From G965197405 sp965197405 (GTDB lineage: Bacteria > Chloroflexota > Dehalococcoidia > Lucifugimonadales > JAGWBF01), in contig OZ240206.1 in assembly GCA_965197405.1 (NCBI GenBank), positions 2,480,001 to 2,544,000 on the forward strand: a stretch of 64,000 nt of DNA. The letters are read 5' to 3'. Position numbers and translations under genes: made by a program. Below are positions 16,815 to 25,235 of this stretch, piece by piece; position 1 is the stretch's first letter; each line of letters starts with the position of its first letter. Below the pieces are notes generated by a model that worked only from the letters and a program-made list of their open reading frames with translations, made no database searches and was not told the origin of the DNA.

Positions 16815-16863
16815 CCGGGCAATACAGCCATCCGCTGGGATGACCGGATGTGGCGAGTCCCCG

Positions 16864-17097
16864 CTAAGCCTGGGGCCTTCTGCGAGGGTCTAGGCGGGGG
16901 TCCCTTTGGGGATGGAAGATAGAGTCCTCTCCCGGGAACTCCTCGTCGGGACCGACCTTCTCGCTCCCTCCGGTGAAAAGGAAGCTCTTGGCCAGGAATC
17001 CGGCCGCCGCGATGGTTGCCAGACCCACGGAGAACTTGCCTAAAAAGCTGCGCCGCGAATAGACGTGGGGTTGGTCACGTTCCTCACCTGGTGACAT
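16864..17097 (-). CDS. Small twin-arginine-type signal/anchor protein
   Basis: 77 residues from ATG 17097, which has GGAGGG just upstream. A twin-arginine motif SRRSFLGKF is followed by a hydrophobic stretch (VGLATIAAAGFLAKSFLF), then a charged tail rich in Asp, Pro and Arg (DEEFPGEDSIFHPQRDPRLD). The rest of a normal Tat-exported cofactor protein is absent, so it may be a Tat-targeted or membrane-anchored small subunit. It is divergent from the alternative complex III operon and shares its 220-bp control region. Function is not recognised. A role as a small accessory protein of the respiratory complex is only a suggestion from position. Confidence 0.6.
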   Translation of the reverse strand: MSPGEERDQPHVYSRRSFLGKFSVGLATIAAAGFLAKSFLFTGGSEKVGPDEEFPGEDSIFHPQRDPRLDPRRRPQA

Positions 17098-17210
17098 GAG
17101 GCCCTCCGAACCTGACTGGGGGGTTACGCGTGGACGGGCTTGGCCCATATGTCCACGGCGACATTGTACTTTCACCTCCATACTCAGGTCAAGGCGGATA
17201 CAACTCCCAC

Positions 17211-17237
17211 TTGACACTGGTTTCTGACTGTGATAAT
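17211..17237 (+). promoter_or_regulatory. Putative promoter of the respiratory operon
   Basis: A perfect TTGACA (17211-17216) is followed by GATAAT (17232-17237) at 15 nt, or by TAATTT at 17 nt spacing. It lies about 80 bp upstream of the first gene of the cluster. Confidence 0.6.
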
Positions 17238-17244
17238 TTTCACT
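17229..17244 (+). promoter_or_regulatory. CRP/FNR-type palindrome (TGTGA-N6-TCACT)
   Basis: TGTGATAATTTTCACT is a 16-bp near-perfect palindrome matching the TGTGA-N6-TCACA consensus of CRP/FNR-family regulators in 9 of 10 arm positions. It overlaps the -10 region of the predicted promoter, which is the position expected for a repressor or class-II-like site. Regulation of a respiratory operon by such a factor is plausible; no regulator gene is in the window. Confidence 0.45.
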
Positions 17245-17315
17245 TGGTCAACGTACCCTTTCGGTAGCTCCGGCTTCATGTAGCCTCATGTGGAAGGACG
17301 GGGGGCAACTCGCAG

Positions 17316-17615
17316 ATGCCTGAAGCAGACCCGGCGGCCATCAACGCCTCTTCTTGGTCCGATATAGGCAACTGGCTACATTGGCTGTGGGCCTACTTCT
17401 TCTGCATCGTGATTATCGCATTCACCTTCATCACCGCCCACGCGGTAATCCCTTCTCTGGTGTCCTCGGGGCAGCTGCCGGAGCAGTTCATGAAGCTGAG
17501 GCGTCCCATGTATGCCGCCGTGGTGGTCATGATTGCGTTGGCTATGCTCTTCCTGACCTGGACGGTGGGAAACTCCAAGCTCCTTGAGATTGTGTATAAC
17601 AGGTTCTGGATATAG
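17316..17615 (+). CDS. Small two-helix membrane protein at the start of the complex III cluster
   Basis: 99 residues with two predicted membrane helices (about 23-48, WLWAYFFCIVIIAFTFITAHAV, and 68-88, MYAAVVVMIALAMLFLTWTV) joined by a polar loop. No cysteine-heme motif or other ligand pattern is seen. It is the first gene after the predicted promoter and 190 bp upstream of the pentaheme cytochrome gene, so it may be an extra small subunit. No family is recognised. The 190-bp gap after it holds a GTTCC-N6-GGAAC hairpin near 17755-17770 and no gene. Confidence 0.7.
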   Translation: MPEADPAAINASSWSDIGNWLHWLWAYFFCIVIIAFTFITAHAVIPSLVSSGQLPEQFMKLRRPMYAAVVVMIALAMLFLTWTVGNSKLLEIVYNRFWI

Positions 17616-17805
17616 CCGGACGGCCTCGACAAGTCCCGTCTGACCTATCCCGGCATGGGGAAACGAAGGGCCAGGCGGGGCGCTCAGGCTGCCCGAACGA
17701 GCATGGTAAGACCCTCGGGAGAATTCGGTTGCTGGAAGGTCGTAACGTGACCCGTTCCCGCGAAGGAACCGGGACTAAAACCCAAGTGATTGTGGGCGCG
17801 ACTTA

Positions 17806-18486
17806 ATGCCGATAAAACCAAGTTTGAAGCTGGTAGCGCTGGGCCTTGGCGGGCTGGTGGTAACGGTGGTGATAGTGCTGGTGCTCTTGTACATACTCCG
17901 TGCCTGGTGGACCACTCCCATCTTCGGCTTTGGCGCCAGCGGCCCGGACCAGCCCATCGCCTTCCCCCATACGGTGCACGTCGAGCAGGCGGAAATCCAG
18001 TGCCAGTTCTGCCACCGCAACGTGACCAAGGGTGACTCGGCCAGCGTCCCCGCCGTGGAGCAGTGCCTGTTCTGCCACAAGACCGTGCACGGCCAGGACA
18101 ACCCGGAGATAGCCAAGCTGTTGGCGCACGCCGGATTAAACCCCGCAGGAGAGATGGACCCCTCCATCACACCGCAGCCCATAAACTGGGAGCGGGTCCA
18201 TAGAGTCCCCGACCATGTGCAGTTTGCCCATGAGCCCCACATCCGTTACTTTACGCAGGACGAAGAGGGACGAAAAGAGCCGCTTAGAAGAATTGAGGAG
18301 TATGGTTTAGAGGTGTCCAATCCTCCGCTTCCGTCGGAGATACTGGAAGCCACCTGCTCCATCTGCCACGGCAAGGTGCGGGCAATGGAGAAGGTGAAGC
18401 AGGAGCGCAGGCTGAAGATGGGCGATTGTGTGGACTGCCACCGGGAGAATGACGCGCCCACAGACTGCGTGACCTGTCATTATTAG
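17806..18486 (+). CDS. actA: Pentaheme cytochrome c, alternative complex III subunit ActA
   Basis: 226 residues: one N-terminal membrane anchor (about residues 8-31) and five CxxCH heme-binding motifs at 66-70, 87-91, 184-188, 208-212 and 221-225. Additional His residues (HTVHVEQ, AHEPHIRYF) are available as distal ligands. Five hemes and an N-terminal anchor match ActA, which carries electrons from the complex towards the monoheme subunit. It faces the periplasmic/outer side. No clear ribosome site precedes ATG 17806. The next gene starts 13 bp downstream. Confidence 0.88.
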   Translation: MPIKPSLKLVALGLGGLVVTVVIVLVLLYILRAWWTTPIFGFGASGPDQPIAFPHTVHVEQAEIQCQFCHRNVTKGDSASVPAVEQCLFCHKTVHGQDNPEIAKLLAHAGLNPAGEMDPSITPQPINWERVHRVPDHVQFAHEPHIRYFTQDEEGRKEPLRRIEEYGLEVSNPPLPSEILEATCSICHGKVRAMEKVKQERRLKMGDCVDCHRENDAPTDCVTCHY

Positions 18487-18499
18487 CTTATGAGGCGCT

Positions 18500-20857
18500 A
18501 TGAACGTAACTCGGCGTGACTTCCTCAGATGGGCGGGCCTGGCCTCCGTCGGGGCGGTGGCGTGCAACGTCTTCGCCGACCGGGAGATGACCCTCCAGAG
18601 CTCGGTTGACATGCCTGAGGACCTGGTCACCGGCCAGGACAACTGGTACGCTACCCTCTGTCACCAGTGCCCCGAGAGGGAGGGTATCGTCGTCCGCGTC
18701 ATGGAGGGGCGGGCCAAGAAGGTCCAGGGGAACCCTGCTTATCCCACCAATCAGGGCAAGCAGAGCGCCCGGTGCGAGGCGGGGCTTCAGTCCCTCTACC
18801 ACCCGGACCGGCTTGCCGGGCCTATGATGCGCGATACCTCCGGCCCGCGAGGGTCCGGCCTGTTCAGGCCCATTGATTGGAACGAGGCCACAAACAGGCT
18901 TCAGAATCGCCTGGCGGGGCTGCGAGACTCCAATGACTCCGACGCCATGCTGATGATAACCGACCCCCTCCGCGGCCACGTTGGTATGGTGGCAGACCGG
19001 TTCGTCGAAGTGTATGGAGGCAGGAGCCTGGCCTTTGAGCCTCTGGACCAGACAACGCTGCGGGCCACGGTAAAGCGGGTCTTCGACCAGGATATTCTCC
19101 CCGACTTCGATATAGAAAACACCCGTTACCTGCTCTCATTTGGCGCTGATTTCCTGTCTACATGGGTGTCACCGGTGCGCTACGCCCGTGGCTACGGCGA
19201 TTTCCGAGGCCACGGGCATGGCAGCGAGCGCGGCACCCTCGTCCACGCGGGCCCCAGGTACTCCGTGACCGCGGCCAGCGCCGACCAATGGCTGCCGGTG
19301 ACCCCTGGGAAAGAGGGCGCTCTGGCCCTCAGCATAGCTTACGTCATCGTCTCAGAGGACCTCGCTGTCCCCGGTGCGGTGGAGGCCATGAGCGGGGGTG
19401 CGGGCAAAGACGCCCTGCTGACCGCCCTGGACGGCTTCCAGCCCGAGAGGGTGGTGAGCAGCGACGACCCCAACTATATAGGCATACCGGCGAGGATTCG
19501 GGGTGAGGATGCCGGCGACATCATCAGAGAGATGGCCAGAGGGTTCGCCAGGCAGCGTCCCAGCCTGGCTATTGGAGGCGGAGAGGCGGCGGCCCACACC
19601 AGCGGACTCTTCAACCTCTCGGCCATATTCGCCCTGAACTACCTGGTGGGCAGTGTCGGTGGAAGGCCCGGAGATGGAGGGATTGTCTTCAACCCGCCTC
19701 CACCCACAGAGTTGGGGCTTCCACGTCCATCCGCCTCCGGCACGTTGGCGGACTGGTTCAAGGTTGCCGGCGACCTCGACGATGGCGGCTTAAAGGTGCT
19801 GATGGTGCGGGGAGCCAACCCCGTGCATGGCCTCCCCGGTGCAGTCGGACTCCGTGAAGCCTTGAATGACCCGGACCTCTTCATCGTGAGCTTCTCCAGC
19901 TTCATGGACGACACCACCCTGATGGCGGACCTGGTCCTGCCGGAGCGCAGCTACCTGGAGGACTGGGGCGACGACGTGCCCGAGCCGGGACCAGGCTATG
20001 AAGTGTTGGGCATACAGCAGCCGGTGGTGAACCCGCTGCCGGACCTGGACCCCAGGAGCTTCCCCGACCTGCTGCTCGCCCTGTCCCAGGACTTGGGGAT
20101 GGACGACGGCCTCCCCAACACCTTCAGGGACGTGCTGCGCCAGGGCGCTCAGAGGCTCTTCGAGCTTGGAAGGGGTTCGCCCCGGGAGACCGACTTCGCC
20201 ACCTTCTGGAATAAGCTGCTCCAGCAGGGTGGCTGGTGGGACAGGGATGGCGTATCAACCGCCTCGCCGCCTGACCCGCCCAACCTGGCGGAGATGGCGC
20301 GACGAGAGATGGCCCCGACCTTCCAGACGCCGTCACTCCTGGGTAGGGAAGGGGATAGGGTCTTTTACCTCGTCCCCTTCCTGTCCAACTCCCTCCTTGA
20401 TGGCCGAGGCGCCCATTTGCCCTGGCTCCAGGCTGCCCCCGACCCTCTGACCACGGTCACGTGGCAGACCTGGATCGAGATTAACGCCCGGGTGGCCGGC
20501 GACATGGGGCTAAAAGAGGGCGACGTGGTCAGGATTGTGTCACCGGAAAATGTTATAGAGGCCATAGTTTATCCCCACCCTGCCGTGCCTCCGGACGTGG
20601 TGGGAGTCCCTATCGGCCAGGGTCACGCCCCCGGCCTCCAGTACGCCACCCGTGAAGGAGAGGAGAGGGGCACGAACCCTATCTCCATACTGGCCCCCGA
20701 GGTTGATAGAGAGACAGGTGCCCTGGCCTGGGCGGCCACCAGGGTGCTGGTACAGCCCACGGGGCTGAACGTGAGGGTCTCCAAGTTCGAGGGCATAGTG
20801 CCCGCCTATCCGATAGGCACGAAACAGGAAGACATCGTGCAGGTGACCCGTGGCTAG
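18500..20857 (+). CDS. actB: Molybdopterin-oxidoreductase-like subunit ActB (B1 part)
   Basis: 785 residues. A Tat-like N-terminus (TRRDFLRWAGLASVGAVAC) is followed by a MopB-family fold: GNPAYPTNQGK, MVRGANPVHGLPGAVGLREA, TLMADLVLPERSYLEDWGDD and a C-terminal MopB barrel (MGLKEGDVVRI). In canonical complex III, ActB is a fusion of this half with an iron-sulfur half; here the two are separate genes. The N-terminal cluster region keeps Cys54, Cys57 and Cys92, but the third Cys of CxxCxxxC is Glu (CHQCPEREG), so a standard 4Fe-4S site is doubtful. The B1 half is believed not to bind molybdopterin in this complex. A true molybdenum enzyme is less likely given the neighbours. Confidence 0.87.
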   Translation: MNVTRRDFLRWAGLASVGAVACNVFADREMTLQSSVDMPEDLVTGQDNWYATLCHQCPEREGIVVRVMEGRAKKVQGNPAYPTNQGKQSARCEAGLQSLYHPDRLAGPMMRDTSGPRGSGLFRPIDWNEATNRLQNRLAGLRDSNDSDAMLMITDPLRGHVGMVADRFVEVYGGRSLAFEPLDQTTLRATVKRVFDQDILPDFDIENTRYLLSFGADFLSTWVSPVRYARGYGDFRGHGHGSERGTLVHAGPRYSVTAASADQWLPVTPGKEGALALSIAYVIVSEDLAVPGAVEAMSGGAGKDALLTALDGFQPERVVSSDDPNYIGIPARIRGEDAGDIIREMARGFARQRPSLAIGGGEAAAHTSGLFNLSAIFALNYLVGSVGGRPGDGGIVFNPPPPTELGLPRPSASGTLADWFKVAGDLDDGGLKVLMVRGANPVHGLPGAVGLREALNDPDLFIVSFSSFMDDTTLMADLVLPERSYLEDWGDDVPEPGPGYEVLGIQQPVVNPLPDLDPRSFPDLLLALSQDLGMDDGLPNTFRDVLRQGAQRLFELGRGSPRETDFATFWNKLLQQGGWWDRDGVSTASPPDPPNLAEMARREMAPTFQTPSLLGREGDRVFYLVPFLSNSLLDGRGAHLPWLQAAPDPLTTVTWQTWIEINARVAGDMGLKEGDVVRIVSPENVIEAIVYPHPAVPPDVVGVPIGQGHAPGLQYATREGEERGTNPISILAPEVDRETGALAWAATRVLVQPTGLNVRVSKFEGIVPAYPIGTKQEDIVQVTRG

Positions 20858-20931
20858 CAGCCCCTTTGACGACCCGGTGAGATAAACGAGATAAGCTGAC
20901 TGGATAAGCTGAAAGAAAGGCAGGTCTAGCG

Positions 20932-21744
20932 ATGGCGCAACGTCAGAAACACAAGTGGGGAATGGTCGTGGACATAGACAAGTGCATCGGCTGCCAGGCT
21001 TGTGTCGTTGCTTGCCAGTCCGAGAACAACATCGCACTGAATACCGAAGACCGCTTTCACGAGAGGCGAGCCATGGAGTGGATTCGCATCGAGCGCTACT
21101 GGGAGGTGCCCGATGAGTACAGGAGCAAGCCCGAGGAAGCGCCCTTCCAGGACGTGAAGGCCCGGTTCATACCCATTCTCTGCCAGCACTGCGAGAACGC
21201 CCCCTGTGAGCCGGTGTGCCCGGTGTATGCCACCTACCACAACGATGAGGGCCTCAACGTTCAGGTCTATAACCGGTGTGTGGGCACGCGCTATTGCGCC
21301 AACAACTGCCCCTACCAGGTGCGGTTCTTCAACTTCTGGGAGCCTGTGTGGCCGGAGCGCCTCCGTAACCAGCTTAACCCCGACGTCACGGTGCGCAGCA
21401 GGGGCATCATGGAGAAGTGCAGCTTCTGTGTGCAGCGGGTCCGGCGCGCCGAGCGCAAGATAGAGGGCCAGGGGGAGGGCAGGCTGACGGAAAAGGACCT
21501 GGCGGAGGGCAACTTCATGCCCGCCTGTGTTCAGGCCTGCCCCACCAACACCCTGATATTCGGCGACTTTAGAGATGACACCAGCCGGATAAGGGAATAC
21601 GTAGATTTCGACGAAACGACGGATAAAGTGTCCCTGAAGGACCACCGCGCGTACCGTCTCCTGGAGCACCTGGGCACCGACCCCAACGTCATCTACCTGA
21701 AGAAGGTGGACCCCAAGCACGTAGAAGAAGAGGCTCATGGCTAG
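20932..21744 (+). CDS. actB: Iron-sulfur subunit, ActB (B2 part), ferredoxin-type
   Basis: 270 residues with four cysteine clusters of the DmsB/PsrB/NrfC type: CIGCQACVVAC, CQHCENAPCEPVCP, CVGTRYCANNCP, and CSFC paired with CVQACP. Together they would hold up to four Fe-S centres and form an electron wire between the NrfD subunits and the cytochrome. It corresponds to the C-terminal half of ActB in other organisms. The ATG lies 75 bp after the B1 gene, and the last 8 bp overlap the next gene, showing translational coupling. Confidence 0.9.
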   Translation: MAQRQKHKWGMVVDIDKCIGCQACVVACQSENNIALNTEDRFHERRAMEWIRIERYWEVPDEYRSKPEEAPFQDVKARFIPILCQHCENAPCEPVCPVYATYHNDEGLNVQVYNRCVGTRYCANNCPYQVRFFNFWEPVWPERLRNQLNPDVTVRSRGIMEKCSFCVQRVRRAERKIEGQGEGRLTEKDLAEGNFMPACVQACPTNTLIFGDFRDDTSRIREYVDFDETTDKVSLKDHRAYRLLEHLGTDPNVIYLKKVDPKHVEEEAHG

Positions 21745-23188
21745 AGTCAACGGCCACAGTCCCGCACAAGAGCCGCCGGAGCTGACCCCTCAGGGCGTCA
21801 CCGAGCACCTGAGCAGCAGGGTTTTCTCCCTGGACCGGCCCTATATGATTGCGGCTGCCGTGCTGGCGCTGGTCTTCATCCTGGGTATCGTCGGTTTCAT
21901 CGTGAAGGCCGTCACCGAAGGATTCTCGGATGCCGCACGGCCCGAGTGGGGATACTACGCCGCCATGTTCGCTTTCCTGCTGGCCACGGCGGGGACGGCG
22001 CCGGTGATAGCGGTGGCCTTCCGCTGGACCAAGAGCCACTGGCGTAGGCCCCTCTCCAGGGCGTCTGAGATGTTCGCCCTGGTGGGCGTGCTCAATATAC
22101 TGTGGTTCATACCACTTATGATCCTGCTTCCGGGCATAGACCTGAACGGGGACAAAATCCTGGAAGTGGGGGTAGACCGCAGGACGATATGGTTCGAGGT
22201 CCCCATAGGAGCGCCCCTGTGGTGGGACATCTTCGCCGTCGTGTTCCTGGTAATATGCGGGCTGGTCATACTCTGGGTGTCCGCACGCCCGGACATGGCT
22301 GCGGTGGGCAGTCGCGGCGCCGGATGGCGCGCGCGGCTGCTGTCGAGGCTGGCCTGCGGCTGGCGGGGGACTGAGCGGGACTGGAAGCTGCAACAGGCGT
22401 TCCTGGCAGTCCTGGGCGCCTTCTACTTCATGCTGCTGATATTCGTCCATATGCTGATTAGCATTGATTTCTCCCTGAGCCTGGTCCCCGGATGGAAGGA
22501 CTCCATCTTCGCGCCCTACCACGCTCTTACGGGCCTCCAGGCCGCCGGAGGGACGGTGCTGGTAACTATGTTCGTGATGCGCACCTTGGGAGGATACGGC
22601 CGGTATCTTGGCCTGGACCCCTTCTGGTCCTTCAGCAAGATTCTCCTGGGCATCACCCTTCTCTGGGGCTATTTCTGGTTCTCCGAGTTTATGACCTTCT
22701 GGTATGGTCGGGACCCCACGGAGCAGAGCATCATAAAGCTGGTCATGTTCGAGTCCTATCGAACTGTCTTCCTGCTGAACTTCTTCTTCAGCTTCCTGGT
22801 GCCCTTTGTCATTCTTCTGTGGAACGCTGCGCGCAGGAGCATCATCGGCCCCACCATCGCCGGTGCGTCGGCGATACTCGGCGCCTTTTTCATGATGGTC
22901 CGGCTATACGTGCCGGCCTTCAACATCCAGGACCTTGGAGCGCACACTATAGCCGATTTCGAGGCCGAAGCCGGCCAGGCCATCTCCTCCCAGCTGTTGC
23001 CCGTCTTGCCCGACGCCTGGGACGTGCTCATGGTACTGGGAGGCCTGTCTGGCATGGTGCTGATTGTCCTCCTCGGCGCGAAGATATTGCCGATGGTCTC
23101 CATGTGGGAGACCAAAGAGGGGTTGATGTACATCCTGTTCCGGCCCTTTATGAAAGGCCGGTACATGGTCTTGGGCAAACCCGACTGA
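21737..23188 (+). CDS. actC: NrfD/PsrC-type quinol-binding membrane subunit ActC
   Basis: 483 residues with about ten membrane helices, the polysulfide-reductase/NrfD fold. The N-terminal cytoplasmic stretch is followed by helices beginning at AAAVLALVFILGIVGFIV; conserved polar positions occur in LLIFVHMLISIDFSLSLVPGW and FIPLMILLPG. In complex III such a subunit binds and oxidises menaquinol or another quinol at the outer face. It overlaps the iron-sulfur gene by 8 bp and is followed after 75 bp by a second NrfD-type gene. Assignment to ActC rather than ActF follows gene order and is uncertain. Confidence 0.85.
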   Translation: MARVNGHSPAQEPPELTPQGVTEHLSSRVFSLDRPYMIAAAVLALVFILGIVGFIVKAVTEGFSDAARPEWGYYAAMFAFLLATAGTAPVIAVAFRWTKSHWRRPLSRASEMFALVGVLNILWFIPLMILLPGIDLNGDKILEVGVDRRTIWFEVPIGAPLWWDIFAVVFLVICGLVILWVSARPDMAAVGSRGAGWRARLLSRLACGWRGTERDWKLQQAFLAVLGAFYFMLLIFVHMLISIDFSLSLVPGWKDSIFAPYHALTGLQAAGGTVLVTMFVMRTLGGYGRYLGLDPFWSFSKILLGITLLWGYFWFSEFMTFWYGRDPTEQSIIKLVMFESYRTVFLLNFFFSFLVPFVILLWNAARRSIIGPTIAGASAILGAFFMMVRLYVPAFNIQDLGAHTIADFEAEAGQAISSQLLPVLPDAWDVLMVLGGLSGMVLIVLLGAKILPMVSMWETKEGLMYILFRPFMKGRYMVLGKPD

Positions 23189-23263
23189 CCCCCCTTTTAT
23201 TCTCGTTCCCCCTCGCTTGGGAGGTCGGTGGTACGATGGTCGAGATGAGAGCTTAGGAGAGTC

Positions 23264-24640
23264 ATGCAGGAAGGTAGAGACCTTACTGACAGGGAAATCA
23301 ACCGGACCCTGCTGAATACCCTCTTTGAGAACCCCCTGTGGTACTGGGGGATAATAGTCTTGCTGGCCGTGATCGTGCTGGGGGCCATGGCCGCCGCCGG
23401 ATATATGTTCAACCAGGGCCTGGGAGTTACCGGGCTGAACCGGCCGGTGATGTGGGGCTTCTTCATCACCAACTTCGTGTTCTGGATAGGAATCAGCCAC
23501 GCCGGCGTGATGCTCTCGGCCATTCTCAGGCTCTCCAAGGCCGAGTGGCGGCGACCCGCCACGCGCGCCGCCGAAGTCCTCACCGTGTTCTCCCTTATGA
23601 CGGCCATGCTCATGCCCCTCATACACGCCGGTCGTCCCTGGAGGGTGTTCTACTGGGTATTCCCCTATGACTGGGCCAGGGGGGTCTATCCCAACGTCCG
23701 CTCGGCCCTGGTCTGGGACCCCAGCGCTGTGTTCACATATCTGACCTCAAGCATCCTCTTCGTTTACATAGCTCTCCTGCCCGACCTGGCGGTGATACGG
23801 GACCAGTCCACGGGCACGAGGCGCAAGATATACTCCGTACTGTGCCTGGGATGGAGGGGCACGCCGAGGCAATGGAAGCTACAGATTATCGCGGGCATAC
23901 TGCTTTCCGCCCTCATCCTGCCGGTGTTCGTATCCGTGCACAGCATAGTCTCCTTCGATTTTAGCATGGCTATGGCGGTGAAGAGCTGGCATTCCACCAT
24001 ATTCCCGCCCTACTTCGTCATAGGGGCCGTACACTCCGGGGTCGCCGCCGTGGTCATAGTGATGGCTGTGTTGAGATGGATATTCGGCTGGAAGGAGTAC
24101 ATACGCCCTGAGCACTTCGACGCCCTCGGACGCCTCCTCATCGTGGTGGCGACGGGCTGGTTCTTCTTCTTCGTCATGGAGTTCATCTTCGGCCTCTACG
24201 CCCTAGAGGGAGACGAGATAAGCGTCAAGCATTTCCTGACGGCCCAGGCCCCCTGGAGCTGGTGGTTCATGACCTTTGTCGGTACAACTTACTTCATCCC
24301 GGTGGGCATGTGGCTGTTCAAGGGCATCCGCCGCAACCCCGCGCTGATGGTCGTCGCCTGCGTCTCCGTCAACATCGGGATGTGGTTGGAGCGGTTCTTG
24401 ATTATCGTCCCCGGGCTGGCCCAGAAGCAGACCTTCAACTTTACCTGGTACACCTACGCTCCCAGCCCGGTGGAGGTGGTCATAGTCATAGGGACCTTCG
24501 CCCTGGTCTCTATGCTGCTCCTGCTATTCGCCAAGGTGTTCCCGCTAATCCCTCTGTACGACGTAAAGGAGGGAGAGATACTGAAATCGGAGATTCAGAT
24601 AGGCAGGAGGAAAGTCCCGGCGGTAATACGGGAAGAATAG
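23264..24640 (+). CDS. actF: NrfD/PsrC-type membrane subunit, second copy (ActF-like)
   Basis: 458 residues with about ten membrane helices of the NrfD fold. Notable segments are FFITNFVFWIGISHAGVML, with the family SHAG signature, HSIVSFDFSMAMAVKSWHST, and WLERFLIIVPGLAQ. Two NrfD-type proteins are typical of alternative complex III (ActC and ActF). The hydrophilic ends are short. It starts after a TAGGAGAG site at ATG 23264 and precedes actD by about 80 bp. Which of the two subunits binds quinol cannot be decided here. Confidence 0.85.
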   Translation: MQEGRDLTDREINRTLLNTLFENPLWYWGIIVLLAVIVLGAMAAAGYMFNQGLGVTGLNRPVMWGFFITNFVFWIGISHAGVMLSAILRLSKAEWRRPATRAAEVLTVFSLMTAMLMPLIHAGRPWRVFYWVFPYDWARGVYPNVRSALVWDPSAVFTYLTSSILFVYIALLPDLAVIRDQSTGTRRKIYSVLCLGWRGTPRQWKLQIIAGILLSALILPVFVSVHSIVSFDFSMAMAVKSWHSTIFPPYFVIGAVHSGVAAVVIVMAVLRWIFGWKEYIRPEHFDALGRLLIVVATGWFFFFVMEFIFGLYALEGDEISVKHFLTAQAPWSWWFMTFVGTTYFIPVGMWLFKGIRRNPALMVVACVSVNIGMWLERFLIIVPGLAQKQTFNFTWYTYAPSPVEVVIVIGTFALVSMLLLLFAKVFPLIPLYDVKEGEILKSEIQIGRRKVPAVIREE

Positions 24641-24719
24641 CCTGCAAGCGGAAGCCCTCGCGGTCCGGTCTTTCCCCCGGGATTCGGAGAGACCAAAGCT
24701 GAGGGAGGAGGATTTGATT

Positions 24720-25235
24720 ATGGCAAAACGAGAAGTCCTGGGCCTATATGGCGACGCCAATTACGCCGCAGAGGCTGGCGATGCCCTCCAGAGTATCGGC
24801 TTGTCCAACGAGGACTACGACTTCCTCACCGGCGCCCCCTATCCGGAGGGCGCTTTCGGGGAGCGGCACAGCAGCCATCGAGTGTACGTGTTCCCCTTTG
24901 TAGGCGCTCTCTGCGGCCTTACGGCGGGTATCCTCCTCACCTCCATGACCCAGATGGCCTATCCCCTGGTGACGGGGGGAAAGCCAATCCTGTCCCTGCC
25001 GCCGATGGCAATAGTTACCTATGAGGGCACCATGCTGGGAGCCATTCTCTTTACCGTCCTGGGCATAATCTTCGAGTCCCGGCTGCCCAGGGCCAATCTC
25101 GGCCTCTACGACGACCGTATCACCGATGGGTATGTGGGAGTCCTGGTGACCTGTGAAGAAGAGCAGGTGGGCCGCGTGGAGCAAGCCCTCACCCAGGCGG
25201 GAGCCGTTGACGTGAAGCGTGGAGAGGCTGCGTGA
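24720..25235 (+). CDS. actD: Alternative complex III subunit ActD (DUF3341)
   Basis: 171 residues. VLGLYGDANYAAEAGDAL at the N-terminus, two membrane helices (about 55-75 and 100-120: FPFVGALCGLTAGILL and GTMLGAILFTVLGIIF), then a C-terminal domain with LVTCEEEQVGRVEQAL. This matches the ActD/DUF3341 layout, a small membrane subunit of the complex with no cofactors. ATG 24720 is chosen because GGGAGGAGG lies 9 nt upstream; the TTG at 24714 is too close to it. Its stop overlaps the start of the next gene by 4 bp. Confidence 0.88.
   Translation: MAKREVLGLYGDANYAAEAGDALQSIGLSNEDYDFLTGAPYPEGAFGERHSSHRVYVFPFVGALCGLTAGILLTSMTQMAYPLVTGGKPILSLPPMAIVTYEGTMLGAILFTVLGIIFESRLPRANLGLYDDRITDGYVGVLVTCEEEQVGRVEQALTQAGAVDVKRGEAA

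Noticed and set aside
18500..24640. Polysulfide/thiosulfate reductase or formate dehydrogenase
   Set aside because: The cluster has two NrfD subunits, ActD (DUF3341), a pentaheme and a monoheme cytochrome, and an incomplete cysteine set in the MopB subunit, which together fit alternative complex III.
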